DNA of 64,000 bases from Plantago ovata (GCA_028274465.1 CM051457.1:57087550-57151549), one strand, 5' to 3'; positions 10,668 to 20,169 are shown, counted from the stretch's first letter. The notes: a model not told the origin generated them from the sequence alone. Numbers and translations are program-made.

Positions 10668-12275
10668 ATGGCTCCCAAGAGACAGTTATCCAAGTCCTCA
10701 AAATCGTCAAAGGTTGATAGTGCTGAAACACGCACTACTCCGGTGACTGCTCCGGTGACTACTCTGGCCCCAGACACAACGAAAGTTGTGTTGAAAAACG
10801 ACCGAATCACTGTAAAACCTATGCCTCCGTCATATCTTGCAAAAGAAAAGTACATTAGGTACTTTTATGAACAAGAACTTGATGACCAAAATGAAGAGGC
10901 GCTTGAGTTCATCAAGCAGCAAGGCCTCATGAACTTTATCTCTGCTCGCACTAAGCAAGTGAGCATGATTGATACTATGGAATTCTACAACAATGCAGAA
11001 ATCCAGTCCCTTACAGACAGTAATGGAGTCACTGAAAAAGTGATCCTTACTTATGTTCAGAACACGCAAATCATCCTGAAATGGACTGATTTAGCGGAGA
11101 TTTTTCAGATTCCAACCACTGGAACTGAAGATGACGTCACTGCTTCTGACGAAGAAATTGAAGCTTTCTACAGTGACGTCAGAAATGCAAAGATGAAGAA
11201 AGGCGAGATAGCTTCCGTGACATGGACAAAGCACGTTAAGAGAAAGCATCTCTGCTATTCACTTGGTCTAGTAGCTCTGCTACTAATAAAAGTTCTTGAC
11301 TCCCAAGTTGGAGGAATTGACCAAGTAGGCCTGAGAAGATGGCCATTGCTGATGCATATCTATGAAAATAAATCGGAACTTAACTGGGCTAAGTACATTT
11401 TCAACAGGCTTGTTGATTGTGTTACTAAGTTTAAGGTAAAGGTAGAAGACAACAAGGTCTCACCTTCCTTTCCAGTTATGTATGGAATCAAGATATGCTA
11501 TATCCTTGAACATTTCAGGATTCAGCTAAGAAACCCATTGCCAATCAAGAAATCTGTGTGCAATGTGGGAAGATCTTTCTACAAGCAGAATTTACCTAAG
11601 ATTGCTGGAAAGAAAACCAAGAAGACAACAACTGCAAATGTTGTCAGCACAAGCCAGCAAGAAAGGTATACAACAGCTGCAGATGTTACCACTCAGCAAC
11701 TTAGAGATGAAACTGCTGTTGGTGGTGGTAACACAAATAAAACTGCTGTAGAAAATCAACAAGGTACGTGTACAACACCTGTTGCTGAAAAGGCAACAAT
11801 AGATGACTCTGGGAAACTGGAGAAATCTAAAAAGAAAAAGAGGAAAGCTGATGATGACACTCAGACTGCAGCGTCATCAGCAAACCCCGTACCTAAGAGG
11901 AAACGAACAAGTAACAAAAGAAAGAAGACACTGGCTTCTCAGTCAGTCCCTAATGTCCAAGACTCCTCTGTCAATTCCCAGACAAATGCTGAAACGCATT
12001 TGCCAGTAGATGTTGCTATGGTAATTACTGAAGCCTATGTCAACAATGTTGAAGTGTTTGCGGAAGCCTTCAACAATCAACTTAACGTTGAAAATTCTAC
12101 TAAGAATATACCACAAGGCAGTGGAAATGAAATTCCTGCCCAAGTCCCAGATATCTACATTGTAGATATTCCAAATGATCCAACTATGGAACCAGCAAGC
12201 GACATTGCTGATGATCTGCAAAGAGCGGCACTTGCTGATGCTGCTGATCAGATGGTTGCTGAACAAGCAACATGA
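10668..12275 (+). pseudogene. ORF3 of C1, N-terminal part (535 codons)
   Basis: Starts MAPKRQLSKSSKSSK. Residues about 45-260 form the most conserved block (around YIRYFYEQELD, METYNN-like MEFYNNAEIQSL, KRKHLCYSLGL, QVGGIDQVG), recalling the plant transposon-protein domain found in such ORFs; family assignment is from memory. Basic nuclear-localisation-like motifs follow (KKKKRK, KRKRTSNKRKK). No signal peptide or convincing transmembrane segment is seen. The frame stops at TGA 12273-12275 while the downstream part continues in another frame from 12175. In C2 the matching region (37005-35962, - strand) is continuous across this point, so a frame break in C1 is likely. Confidence 0.75.
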
Positions 12276-15200
12276 TGGACCAGTTGCTGAAACCCAGCTT
12301 GCTGATGGACCAGTTGCTGAAACAGTTCCTGAAGTTGCTGAAACTCAAGAAGCACTATTCAAAGACGCATCTCTTGATGCTGAGAATACTGGCCCAAGTT
12401 CACCCAAGACTTCAATTGACAAAGTCCAGCTTGTACTGGAAGATTTAAGCAAACAAATGGAGTTGGAGATTGAAGAATCATCCAACAAGTCAATTGATCT
12501 CTTCATGACAAGCAGTGAGCTTAAAGGTCAAGATGCTTCTGCTCAACTTGTCAATTCAGAGACAAGGGAGATTGCTGAAACCGCACAGCTTTCTCAGTTA
12601 GAGCAAAATCAGAAGTCTGCTGAAGAAACAGTCCCAGAAGCTGAAGAAACTGTTAATGCTGAAAGGACTGAGCCACAACCTGTCCTTCCTCAGCAGGTAG
12701 TTATTTCAACCATCAGTAAAACTTCAAATTCTGAAAATTGTTCTTTTGCTAAAATTATTCTTTCTCTACAGACTTCTCAAGATGCAAGTCAGATGGTTGC
12801 TGAAGCCTCTGCACCAGAACCAACACTCCCTGCTCAGCAGGTAGTTAATAATTTTGGTATAAAAACTAAGTTTGACAGCTTAGTACTTGTGTCTAATTTT
12901 AATTTATTTCAGGATGAACAAATGGAGGATGCTACTCAAGCTCCTCATGGAATGGAAATTGTTCTACATGAGCTTGCTGACTCTCGGCAGGTAAAACATG
13001 TTTCAGATACAAACTCTAAAACAATTCTCCAAACCATTCCTGATCTAAATAAAATTCTTTTTCAGGCTCAAAAGGAGACCACTGAAGTGGTACTCATCAC
13101 TGAAGATCAGCAAGTAAGTTCTGAAGAACTTTACTTGAACTTCAAGCGGACAACTTTGTCAAGAATTGCTAAGTCTGTCAGCAACTGGCAAAGATACAGG
13201 AGAATGGACTTCTCAGATCTTCACCTTCATCTCTCAAATGAGAAAAAGAGAACTTCACTGTTAAAGCTCGAGACATTTGTCCACTCCATCCTTCCTGAAG
13301 AAATGACATATTCTCAGCTAATGAGCTCAAATCTGATTGCTCAAATCAGAGAGAATATGAAGGCCAAATTTAAGAGTGCCTCTCCAGCTGAACAAGCTGT
13401 GATGCTCAAAGGTCTTTTTGTTCATGTGGTGGCTGATCCCCACAAATTAACTGAGGAAGAGGAAGTGACAAGTGTTGCTTTGTACAAGCATGTTGAGCTA
13501 GTCATTCTGACAGATGATGAAGAAGAAGAAGAAGATGAGAACATTCCCACTGATCCCAGTGATGATGAAGGGAAAGATTCTAAGGACAAGAAAGATGACG
13601 ATGATGACAATCAAGGTCCAAGTCCTGGTGCTGGTGGATTGAAGTTAACAGTTGCTGAAAATACTCAATCTGACAATCAGCAAGCTGAACAACAACAATC
13701 TCAGCAAGAATCTCAACCTCCTCCTGCTGATGCTGAAAATCAAGCACCTGTACAAGGTGCTGATACTGAAGAAGAATACGCCAGAAAAAGGGCTGCCTTG
13801 AAAAATGGCAAGAGTCCAGTTTCTGATGCCAAGGTTACTGAAGAAAACCTTGAAGATGAGGATGAAGAAGATGAACATTACCAACGAGCTCTACAAAACA
13901 GTCTCGTGATCCATGCAAGGCATACGCATGATCTGGAAATTGGTGAATCTTCAAGACCAAAATCAAAGGAAGTTCCATCCCTTCCACTTACTACTGGCGA
14001 AACTCCAGTTATTGAGTCTCAAACGTTGCCTTCAGCAACTACTCAATTAAAACTAACTATTGGCGAAATTCCAGTAATTGAGCCCCAAACTCAATTGAAA
14101 CAACTATCTACTGGTGAAACTCCAGTCGTTGAGTCTGAAGTGTTGCCATCAGCAACCACTCAACAAAAAGGAAGTGAAGCTACTGATAAAGGTTCAAAAG
14201 TTGCTCAACTTGATGAATCTGAGGATGATGACGACTTATCAGAAAATGATGATGAACAATCCCAGAGAGATCCAAAAGCCGTTCAGATTCCTCCTCCTGA
14301 TTACATCAATGATTTAGACGATGGTCTAAGAGCCGAATTGCTGACGCGTGATGATCAGTTTGCTTCTGAAATTAAGGTTCATTCCTTAACACCTCATTTA
14401 GTGTCGTTCCCAAGAGTTGAGGAGTTTACTCCCAGAATTCTAGCACTAAAGCAAGTCCATGATGCCTGCAAAGCTGAAGATGAGGCATTGCTTGCTGAGA
14501 GCCCACTTGACATTGGAAAGATACTGGCTACAGTGCTGAGACGCACTACAACTTTGACAATAGCTCACAGAGACATAAGTCTTTATCACAAGAGCTATGA
14601 AGAAGATGTAAGTCAGGCGCTCAAGCTTGCAAAGACTGCTCTTGTCAAGGCTCAGAATATTATGGATGAGAAGGCCGCAACAGAGAAAAGACATGAAGAG
14701 AACATGATGAATATTCAAAAAGAGTTGGCAACATTGAACTCTGACCAACAAGCAATCATCATGAAGTATAACAGTCTCAACACTCTTGCTGAAAATTGCA
14801 ATGAGTTTTATTCTCTGCACATCACTCCGATGTTGCAATCCATGTCTAAGGGGGAAAAGAAGACTAGAAAAAGCAATCAAACCCCTCCTACTCCTGCTGC
14901 TGATGTGCCACTTCCATTAGAACCTCTTGCTGAAAGAGAGCAAAGTTCTAAAAGACAAGCAGAAACTGAGTTAAATTCAGCAAGTACCAAAAAGAGAAAA
15001 ACAGCTGCTGAAACTCAAGATTTCTGTCACACTGAAAGTCATCACAATCTGAATGAAGATGATGAAGAAGATGATGACAATCAAACAATAGCTCAAGCCA
15101 TAAGAGCTAGACCCTTAACAGCCATAACTCCGTCTGGCCACTCAAGGCATTTTTCGTCTGACTCTTCAGCAAGAGATCAAGACAATGCTAAATCAAGAAG

Positions 15201-15912
15201 AAGAAGGCAAAGACAGGAAGAGAAAAGGCTGGCCAGCATTGCTATTGGCTCCGACATTGAATATACTAAGACCAGCAATGAGGAAACCACTCAAAATGTA
15301 ATCAGAAACATTCATGGTTGCTGGATTTTAAAGCTAGAAGACTTGCTGGTAAATGAGTTCTTTCCTACAGCCATTTTGAATCAAATGTTGAAATGGATTG
15401 AACTCAAAGTCCAAAGAAATCAAAGGGAAGAATCCCTCCCAAGAAATATTGCTGGGAGATGGTTGAATCTTGAGGTCTCAGTAAGAAGAATCACCATTGG
15501 TAAGACTTACAAACAAGAACCAAATCTGATCAAACCACCTGGCATTGCTTACTACGCTGACCCGGTAACAAAGAAACCTAAGGAGAAACTTGGATTGATT
15601 CCTTATGAGTACTTCTATCTCACTGCTAAGGATCAAGAAGAAGATCTTCTCTGGTTAAGAAAGATTCATCCGAGAAGCATTTCAGATACACAACTTCTCC
15701 ATGCCAACAATTGGGGCATGCATTTGTGGGTAACTAATTACATGGAAATGAATGTTGAAAAGCATCATCATACTGCCTGCAAAAATGCAAGAATTCTTCA
15801 ACTACAAGTCCGTAGGCTTCTGGAAAACTACGAGAAGGATTGTGTTGAATTCACTGCACTTGCTGAGAAGAGTGTAAGAGAGATTTTGAGAAAATCTTCT
15901 GAAAGAGCTTAA
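12175..15912 (+). CDS. ORF3 of C1, C-terminal part (up to 1245 codons)
   Basis: Long open frame overlapping the previous one; the true join is near 12275, so the first codons are not native. Contains Glu/Ala-rich repeats, three intron-like in-frame blocks (12697-12771, 12841-12912, 12991-13065), a conserved helical block after 13100, an acidic tract (about 13515-13610), a probable coiled coil (about 14600-14820), basic KKRK motifs, and a conserved C-terminal domain of about 200 residues (ending near SVREILRKSSERA). The C-terminal domain is closely matched in C3 (50620-51254). Composition suggests a nuclear, acidic/basic scaffold protein rather than an envelope. Function unknown. Confidence 0.75.
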   Translation: MIQLWNQQATLLMICKERHLLMLLIRWLLNKQHDGPVAETQLADGPVAETVPEVAETQEALFKDASLDAENTGPSSPKTSIDKVQLVLEDLSKQMELEIEESSNKSIDLFMTSSELKGQDASAQLVNSETREIAETAQLSQLEQNQKSAEETVPEAEETVNAERTEPQPVLPQQVVISTISKTSNSENCSFAKIILSLQTSQDASQMVAEASAPEPTLPAQQVVNNFGIKTKFDSLVLVSNFNLFQDEQMEDATQAPHGMEIVLHELADSRQVKHVSDTNSKTILQTIPDLNKILFQAQKETTEVVLITEDQQVSSEELYLNFKRTTLSRIAKSVSNWQRYRRMDFSDLHLHLSNEKKRTSLLKLETFVHSILPEEMTYSQLMSSNLIAQIRENMKAKFKSASPAEQAVMLKGLFVHVVADPHKLTEEEEVTSVALYKHVELVILTDDEEEEEDENIPTDPSDDEGKDSKDKKDDDDDNQGPSPGAGGLKLTVAENTQSDNQQAEQQQSQQESQPPPADAENQAPVQGADTEEEYARKRAALKNGKSPVSDAKVTEENLEDEDEEDEHYQRALQNSLVIHARHTHDLEIGESSRPKSKEVPSLPLTTGETPVIESQTLPSATTQLKLTIGEIPVIEPQTQLKQLSTGETPVVESEVLPSATTQQKGSEATDKGSKVAQLDESEDDDDLSENDDEQSQRDPKAVQIPPPDYINDLDDGLRAELLTRDDQFASEIKVHSLTPHLVSFPRVEEFTPRILALKQVHDACKAEDEALLAESPLDIGKILATVLRRTTTLTIAHRDISLYHKSYEEDVSQALKLAKTALVKAQNIMDEKAATEKRHEENMMNIQKELATLNSDQQAIIMKYNSLNTLAENCNEFYSLHITPMLQSMSKGEKKTRKSNQTPPTPAADVPLPLEPLAEREQSSKRQAETELNSASTKKRKTAAETQDFCHTESHHNLNEDDEEDDDNQTIAQAIRARPLTAITPSGHSRHFSSDSSARDQDNAKSRRRRQRQEEKRLASIAIGSDIEYTKTSNEETTQNVIRNIHGCWILKLEDLLVNEFFPTAILNQMLKWIELKVQRNQREESLPRNIAGRWLNLEVSVRRITIGKTYKQEPNLIKPPGIAYYADPVTKKPKEKLGLIPYEYFYLTAKDQEEDLLWLRKIHPRSISDTQLLHANNWGMHLWVTNYMEMNVEKHHHTACKNARILQLQVRRLLENYEKDCVEFTALAEKSVREILRKSSERA
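12697..12771 (+). other. Intron-like block 1 in C1 ORF3 (75 nt)
   Basis: Bounded by CAG|GTAGTT and CTACAG|AC, T/A-rich, 75 nt, no in-frame stop. Matching blocks of 75 nt occur in C2 (36199-36273) and C3 (47950-48024); the C3 one contains an in-frame TAA. Confidence 0.6.
12841..12912 (+). other. Intron-like block 2 in C1 ORF3 (72 nt)
   Basis: Starts CAG|GTAGTT and ends TTTCAG|GATGAAC, 72 nt. Counterparts: C2 36058-36129 (72 nt), C3 48100-48168 (69 nt). Confidence 0.6.
12991..13065 (+). other. Intron-like block 3 in C1 ORF3 (75 nt)
   Basis: Starts CAG|GTAAAA and ends TTTCAG|GCTC, 75 nt. Counterparts: C2 35887-35961 (75 nt), C3 48265-48345 (81 nt). In C2 and C3 the codon just before the donor is TAG instead of CAG. 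Confidence 0.6.
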
Positions 15913-16132
15913 GTCCCTGCAATAGTTTTTGTTAAAGTTTTTGTTTGCTGATTCCTTGTTATCTATGCTTTCTTGTAAACTTCTGAATGATAACTTTCAA
16001 CAATGAATTCTTTTTTACTCTTATTGGTTTTTGATTATGCAACTTACTTATGCTTACTGTTTATTTATTCAAGTATGCTTGCATTAATCATCTGAAGGGT
16101 AACAATTAATTTAGCCATGGATTGCTAACATC

Positions 16133-16146
16133 AAAAAGGGGGAAAT
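16133..16146 (+). other. Polypurine tract of C1
   Basis: AAAAAGGGGGAAAT, directly 5' of the LTR start at 16148: the plus-strand primer site for cDNA synthesis. Similar purine runs lie at 3828-3836, 10177-10185 and inside ORF3 at 14848-14862, fitting the reported multiplication of this motif in Sireviruses. Positions 15913-16132 are otherwise plain 3' untranslated sequence. Confidence 0.8.
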
Positions 16147-16147
16147 C

Positions 16148-17789
16148 TGTTAGGAAACTTGTAATTTTGATGAGCAATTAACCATGCTAAATTAAGAGCA
16201 GTCCAGTAACTAGTACTCTTAAGGTCCATAGGAATTTAGAATTTTAAGGACATTGTAAAAGAGGAACGTTTGTTGATGACTTAGTTAGGTGTTAGATAAG
16301 TTATTTCTTTTGCGTATGATGTATTTTATTTTCTGAAAAGAAAATATCTTATTGATGCTCAGCTTTAATGAATCTTATTTTCTGAAAAGAAAATAACCTA
16401 TTGAAGCATTTGCTGAAGATATATTTTGTTTATTACAAACAAATTATTGAAGCAAATAAGAAACCGGTCAGAATCTTGAAGACTCTTTGAAGATCTGAAG
16501 AATTGAAGACTTGAAGACTTGAAGCCTTGAAGATTGCTGAAGACTGGTAAGGCACGTGTTGCTCAGAAAGTGGAATGTTCAGCAACAGCATTGATAAGTG
16601 AAAATCTGAAAGACAGAGTAGGTTGTGCTTGCTGAAGCTGAGACTGAACACTTGCTGATGAACATATGTGACCTCTTGCTGAATGTACGTGAATTTGCGC
16701 TCCAATGTTACTGTGTGAATTCTATTCAAATATGCATTTAATACAAAGCTTACACGCGAAGGACATGAAGACTAGAAGACAAACAAAGTCGCTGCTGAAA
16801 GTACAAAAGCAAGATAGAGACATGTTAAGGAACAAAAGCCTTAGGATTTGAAATTCAAACGGCTCCTTACTTGCACTATAAATAGAGGTCATCCGACAAA
16901 GAGTTGAAGTGTGTCAACAACGTGATCAAACTCTCACTTGTGCTTAAAACTCACAAACCTTCAAACACTCTTACTGCCATTGATCCGTTCCAAGAATTAA
17001 AGCTTGAAAAAGGTACTTGTGAAGAAGTAGAACAAACTCGGCTAAGAAATTAGTTTAGTGTTCTTTCTTTCGAACAAGAACAAGTCTTGACACCAGAAAC
17101 AATCAAACTTGTTTACTGCAAAGTATTCAAAGTTGTGTTTCTTAGATTACTTGTTGTAACTGAATAAGTTATAATTAAGTTATCTCACCCCAAAACTCTG
17201 TAACTGAAAATACACCCTTTCAGGCGTGATATTCAGGGGGAACTTAATCGAGCATAGTTTTTCTAATTAAAAGTACCAAGTTTGGTGGAGAACAAGGTTG
17301 AGTTCTCTAGTTTAGGTTGGAGACAAAGCAAGTGTGCTTTGGTTTCTGTTGAATCGCTTTAGATAGGAGATTGTAAGGAACCTCAATCATATCTTAGTGG
17401 ATTCAGTCCTAGAAAGGACAAAGTGGATTAGTTGAGAGATTACGCCACTCTCAGATACCACTATAAAAGCTTTTGTGTGATTTACTTACTGCATTTAGCT
17501 TTCAGCAAATTATATCTGTTTGTACACAGTCACTCACTTCACTTGCTGAAACTCTTTACTTGCTGAAAGAGCACTTATCGTTTCAAAGACTTCCGCTCTC
17601 TGATTTTAAGTATCAGCAAACCAAGCTACTGTAAAGTAACTTACGCTCGCTGAGAAAGTTATGTATCAGCAACCTCATTACTGAAAAGTAATAAGTACTT
17701 GCTGAGAAAGTTTTTAAACGACAAAAGTTTGAAAAGACTATTAACCCCCCCCCCCTCTAGTCTTTTCTTGTTGTTTAAAGGGACCAACA
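16148..17789 (+). repeat. 3' LTR of C1 (1642 bp)
   Basis: Begins TGTTAGGAAACTTG after the polypurine tract and ends GGACCAACA before GTCGA. The same ends are seen in the C3 LTR (51516-52967) and, reversed, in the C2 LTR (44946-46459). It holds a TATA-like CTATAAATAGAGG near 16877 and many TTGCTGAA/TTCAGCAA octamers. Near the 3' end (17731-17767) is a hairpin with a C11 loop. Confidence 0.92.
17731..17767 (+). repeat. Hairpin with poly-C loop near the LTR 3' end
   Basis: Arms GAAAAGACTA (17731-17740) and TAGTCTTTTC (17758-17767), loop TTAA-C11-TC. Present in C2 (44968-45003) and, with a compensated stem, in C3 (52915-52944). Confidence 0.75.
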
Positions 17790-17794
17790 GTCGA
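17790..17794 (+). other. Target-site duplication of C1 (right copy), GTCGA
   Basis: The uninterrupted G1 LTR reads ACACTTGTCGACCATCAG at 27222-27239, so C1 inserted at this GTCGA (27228-27232 in the intact copy). The left copy lies upstream of the window. Confidence 0.8.
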
Positions 17795-18211
17795 CCATCA
17801 GACCAATTATCTTCGTAGTGTTGAATAATTACGGAACACATTAGGACATTAGTGATTGACTTGTCAGACCAATTATCTTCGTAGTGCTTAATATTTGCAA
17901 CAGGTCACTAGATTGATTCAAAGATCTCTATGCAAGACCGAGGAATTTATGCATGATTATCGACCCGTTATGTTAAGAAGGATCATACTATCACCAATCT
18001 CCATTATCTGCTAGAAACCCCCTTTTGCTATCTGTCTGCTGTTTTATATTCTCTTGTTAAATAGATAAAGCTAGTTATAGTCCTGAGAGAACGACACTCG
18101 AGTCATTCTACTGCTACACTACGGTTTTCGTTGTAGTTGTGGATTATGTTTGGCTAATTACAAATTAATTTGATTCGTTCGCGTTGGAACACGACACCAG
18201 CGCGTTCATCA
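17790..18211 (+). repeat. 5' LTR of G1, 3' portion
   Basis: Ends CGCGTTCATCA, three bases before the primer site. Nearly identical to 27228-27649. The rest of this LTR is beyond the left edge because C1 split it. Confidence 0.88.
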
Positions 18212-18214
18212 AAT

Positions 18215-18234
18215 TGGCGCCGTTGCCGGGGACT
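18215..18234 (+). other. Primer binding site of G1 (tRNA-Asp type)
   Basis: TGGCGCCGTTGCCGGGGACT, three bases after the LTR. Complementary to the 3' end of plant tRNA-Asp, as usual for Athila elements. The same site occurs reversed in G2 (30374-30393). Confidence 0.9.
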
Positions 18235-18374
18235 ATACTCCTTTTTTCTGTTTAATTTGTTTATATTTACAGCTTTAGATTCCTAATTCTACTAGTTTTA
18301 GTTTTCCTTTTTAATCTCTCTCTGATACTGCTTTCCTAGTCTGTTTCTAATCACCTTTCCTAGTCTGTTTCAGA

Positions 18375-19100
18375 TTGTGTATGCTGCATACACATTCTGC
18401 AGGAACACCGCTTGCTGATTCTGCAGGCTCGCTGGACACTTGGGAGAAGGTTTTTTCAGCTTTCATGGAGAAATACTTCACTCACACCTTGACTACTGCA
18501 CTAAAGGCGCAGATCACTGGATTCAAGCAGAACTATGATGAGACCATCTACACCGCGTTCGAGAGGTTCCAAGATCTCACGAACAAGTGCCCTCACCATG
18601 GTTTTGAACTCTCCGACCTAGTCCAACACTTCTACAATGGACTAACCTTCGAAACCCAACAAGTGGTGGATTTCCAATGCCGAGGCAATATCTGGGAGGA
18701 AACCGCAGAAGCCGTCTGGGCAGTTTTCGAAAGGCTTGCTAAGGGTTCGCAGTTCAAGGACCCAAGAGCAATGGTTAGAAGACGTGGACCTGAAGCTCCA
18801 CCGACGCAAGAAGCCCCTATGTATAGGGGGAATGGGGATCAATTCAAGTGCTTTACCAACGAATTGAAGCAAGTCCTCAAGAGCGCCATCGGAACAACTA
18901 TTTCGAACGAAGTATGCCGAATATGCAAGAACTATGGGCATGGGGCTCATATGTGTAGATCAGAGCTGGCATATGATGATGGCAACTGGGCTCGAGGAGG
19001 CGAAGAAGAAGCCTTTGCTACGGAGTTTGGTACTCAAGAAGTTAGCTACGGACAAGACGGTAGGAATCCTCGAGGTGGATTTTGGAAGGGGATACCGTAA
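18375..19100 (+). pseudogene. Athila-type gag of G1, N-terminally truncated
   Basis: 241 codons starting in mid-domain. Capsid motif around FERFQDLTNKCPHHGFEL matches G2 gag residues for residue class (YDRFMGLQHRCPHHGYDK). Zinc knuckle CRICKNYGHGAHMC (C-x2-C-x4-H-x4-C) near codon 185. About 190 residues present at the N terminus of G2 gag are missing, and no good ATG start exists. A T-run change near 19080 moves the frame, so the protease continues in another frame from about 19075. The product would package genomic RNA; this copy probably cannot. Confidence 0.85.
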
Positions 19101-20109
19101 CAATAGAGGATATGCACCGGCTAACCAAACTTATGGACCTAACCAAGACCGTAGTAGGCTGGACAATGGTAATGACCACTGCGAAAACCCCGCTCCGAGA
19201 GAGCCACCGAAGTCGAAGTCGGCTCAACTGATGGAGAACTTGCAAAAGATGGTCGATCACACACAAAGTTTTCTCAAACATTATGAAGAAGATTCCGAGA
19301 AGACTAGGGCAAGGCTCGATAGGTTGGAAGAAAGCACAAGGCTTGCCCATCAAAAGATGCAAGAGTTGATCGACCGAGGAGCAAGTAGGGAACAAGGCAA
19401 ACTGCCTAGCAGCACTGTGAAGTCGAATGCCATTACATTGGCTGGTGATGTACCTGACAAAATCACCATCAGGAAGGTTGTTAGGTGCGAGTGTTGCATG
19501 AAGGAAGAACTTCTACAGGCTGAGGAAGAAGAGAAGGACCTTGGTTCTGACACAAGTGATGAGGAGCAAGAGGATCCCGAACCACTCCCTAAAAGTTTCG
19601 ATATTAAGGTAGGGATTGGTGAGCTTGAAGATGTCCGTGCCACACTAGACACGGGATTCTACTCGAACATAATTCCTTTGAATGTGTTTGAAAAGAGCAA
19701 CCTTGGAAAACTATCTGAGCAAAGGGCTATGGTGCAACTGGCGGATGGATCTTTTATGAGACCCGAGGGCGTTGTGAAAAATGTGTTGGTCAAGATTGGT
19801 GAAGCATCTATATACACCAATTTTGTAGTTATGCCGGCGTCTGCACCTGGAACGGGGGATGTCATACTCTTAGGGCAAACATTCTTGACCAAACTACGCT
19901 CCGTGATGGACATTTACCAAAGAACTTGCACTATCGAAGTGGATGGCAAGCAACACGTGTTGCAAGCCATACCTAATCCACCTGAACCGCCTGATATTAC
20001 TACTCACTACTGTGGTCTTGCAACCTATATTCTTTCTTATTCACAGGTTCGTGGCATGGAAAGGAGATCAATGAAGGGGAAGCTTAGTACCCGCAAAAAG
20101 AAGAGATAG
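19075..20109 (+). pseudogene. Gag tail and aspartic protease of G1
   Basis: Continues gag in the shifted frame: Gly/Asn-rich linker (RGYRNNRGYAP), a helical segment around LMENLQKMVDHTQSF, acidic stretch DTSDEEQEDPEPLP, then retropepsin with ATLDTGFYSNIIPLNVF, LADGSF and VILLGQTFL. Stop TAG at 20107-20109. The family normally has Ala or Ser after DTG; here it is Phe. No RT follows. The same order is repeated in G1b and G2. Confidence 0.82.
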
Positions 20110-20153
20110 GCGCAGACAGGAGTCGAGTCAAAGACTTTAAACAATGACGCTAT

Positions 20154-20169
20154 CCGGGAGGCAACCCGG
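20154..20169 (+). other. Conserved stem-loop after the protease stop
   Basis: CCGGG-AGGCAA-CCCGG. The GGAGGCAACCC core recurs at the same place after protease in G1b (25897-25910, - strand) and G2 (27877-27892, - strand). Confidence 0.6.

Larger units (their letters stand above)
1..17789 (+). mobile_element. Copia element C1 (Sirevirus type), 3' part, with assembly duplication
   Basis: Ty1-Copia LTR retrotransposon entered in mid-polyprotein; the 5' LTR, primer site and gag lie upstream of the window. Order on the + strand is protease, integrase, reverse transcriptase, RNase H, non-coding hairpin region, long third ORF, polypurine tract, 3' LTR. An ORF after pol is the hallmark of Sireviruses. 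The internal part is present twice around a 100-N gap at 6810-6909, probably an assembly artefact. The 3' LTR ends inside a Gypsy LTR, so C1 is the youngest insertion of the local stack. Coding capacity is broken by a frameshift near 400, a TAG stop in RT and a frame break in the third ORF. Confidence 0.9.

Noticed and set aside
1..13171. Genuine tandem duplication inside C1
   Set aside because: Not excluded, but less likely: exactly 100 N in between, errors clustered at gap-facing ends, and the duplicated part matches contig overlap. See the first finding.
13422..13610. Ser-rich frame on the - strand
   Set aside because: It is the antisense of the acidic Asp/Glu tract of ORF3 (GAT/GAA codons read backwards); no start context or conservation.
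18215..18234. tRNA gene
   Set aside because: Only the 3'-end complement of tRNA-Asp is present, three bases after an LTR: a primer binding site, not a tRNA gene.
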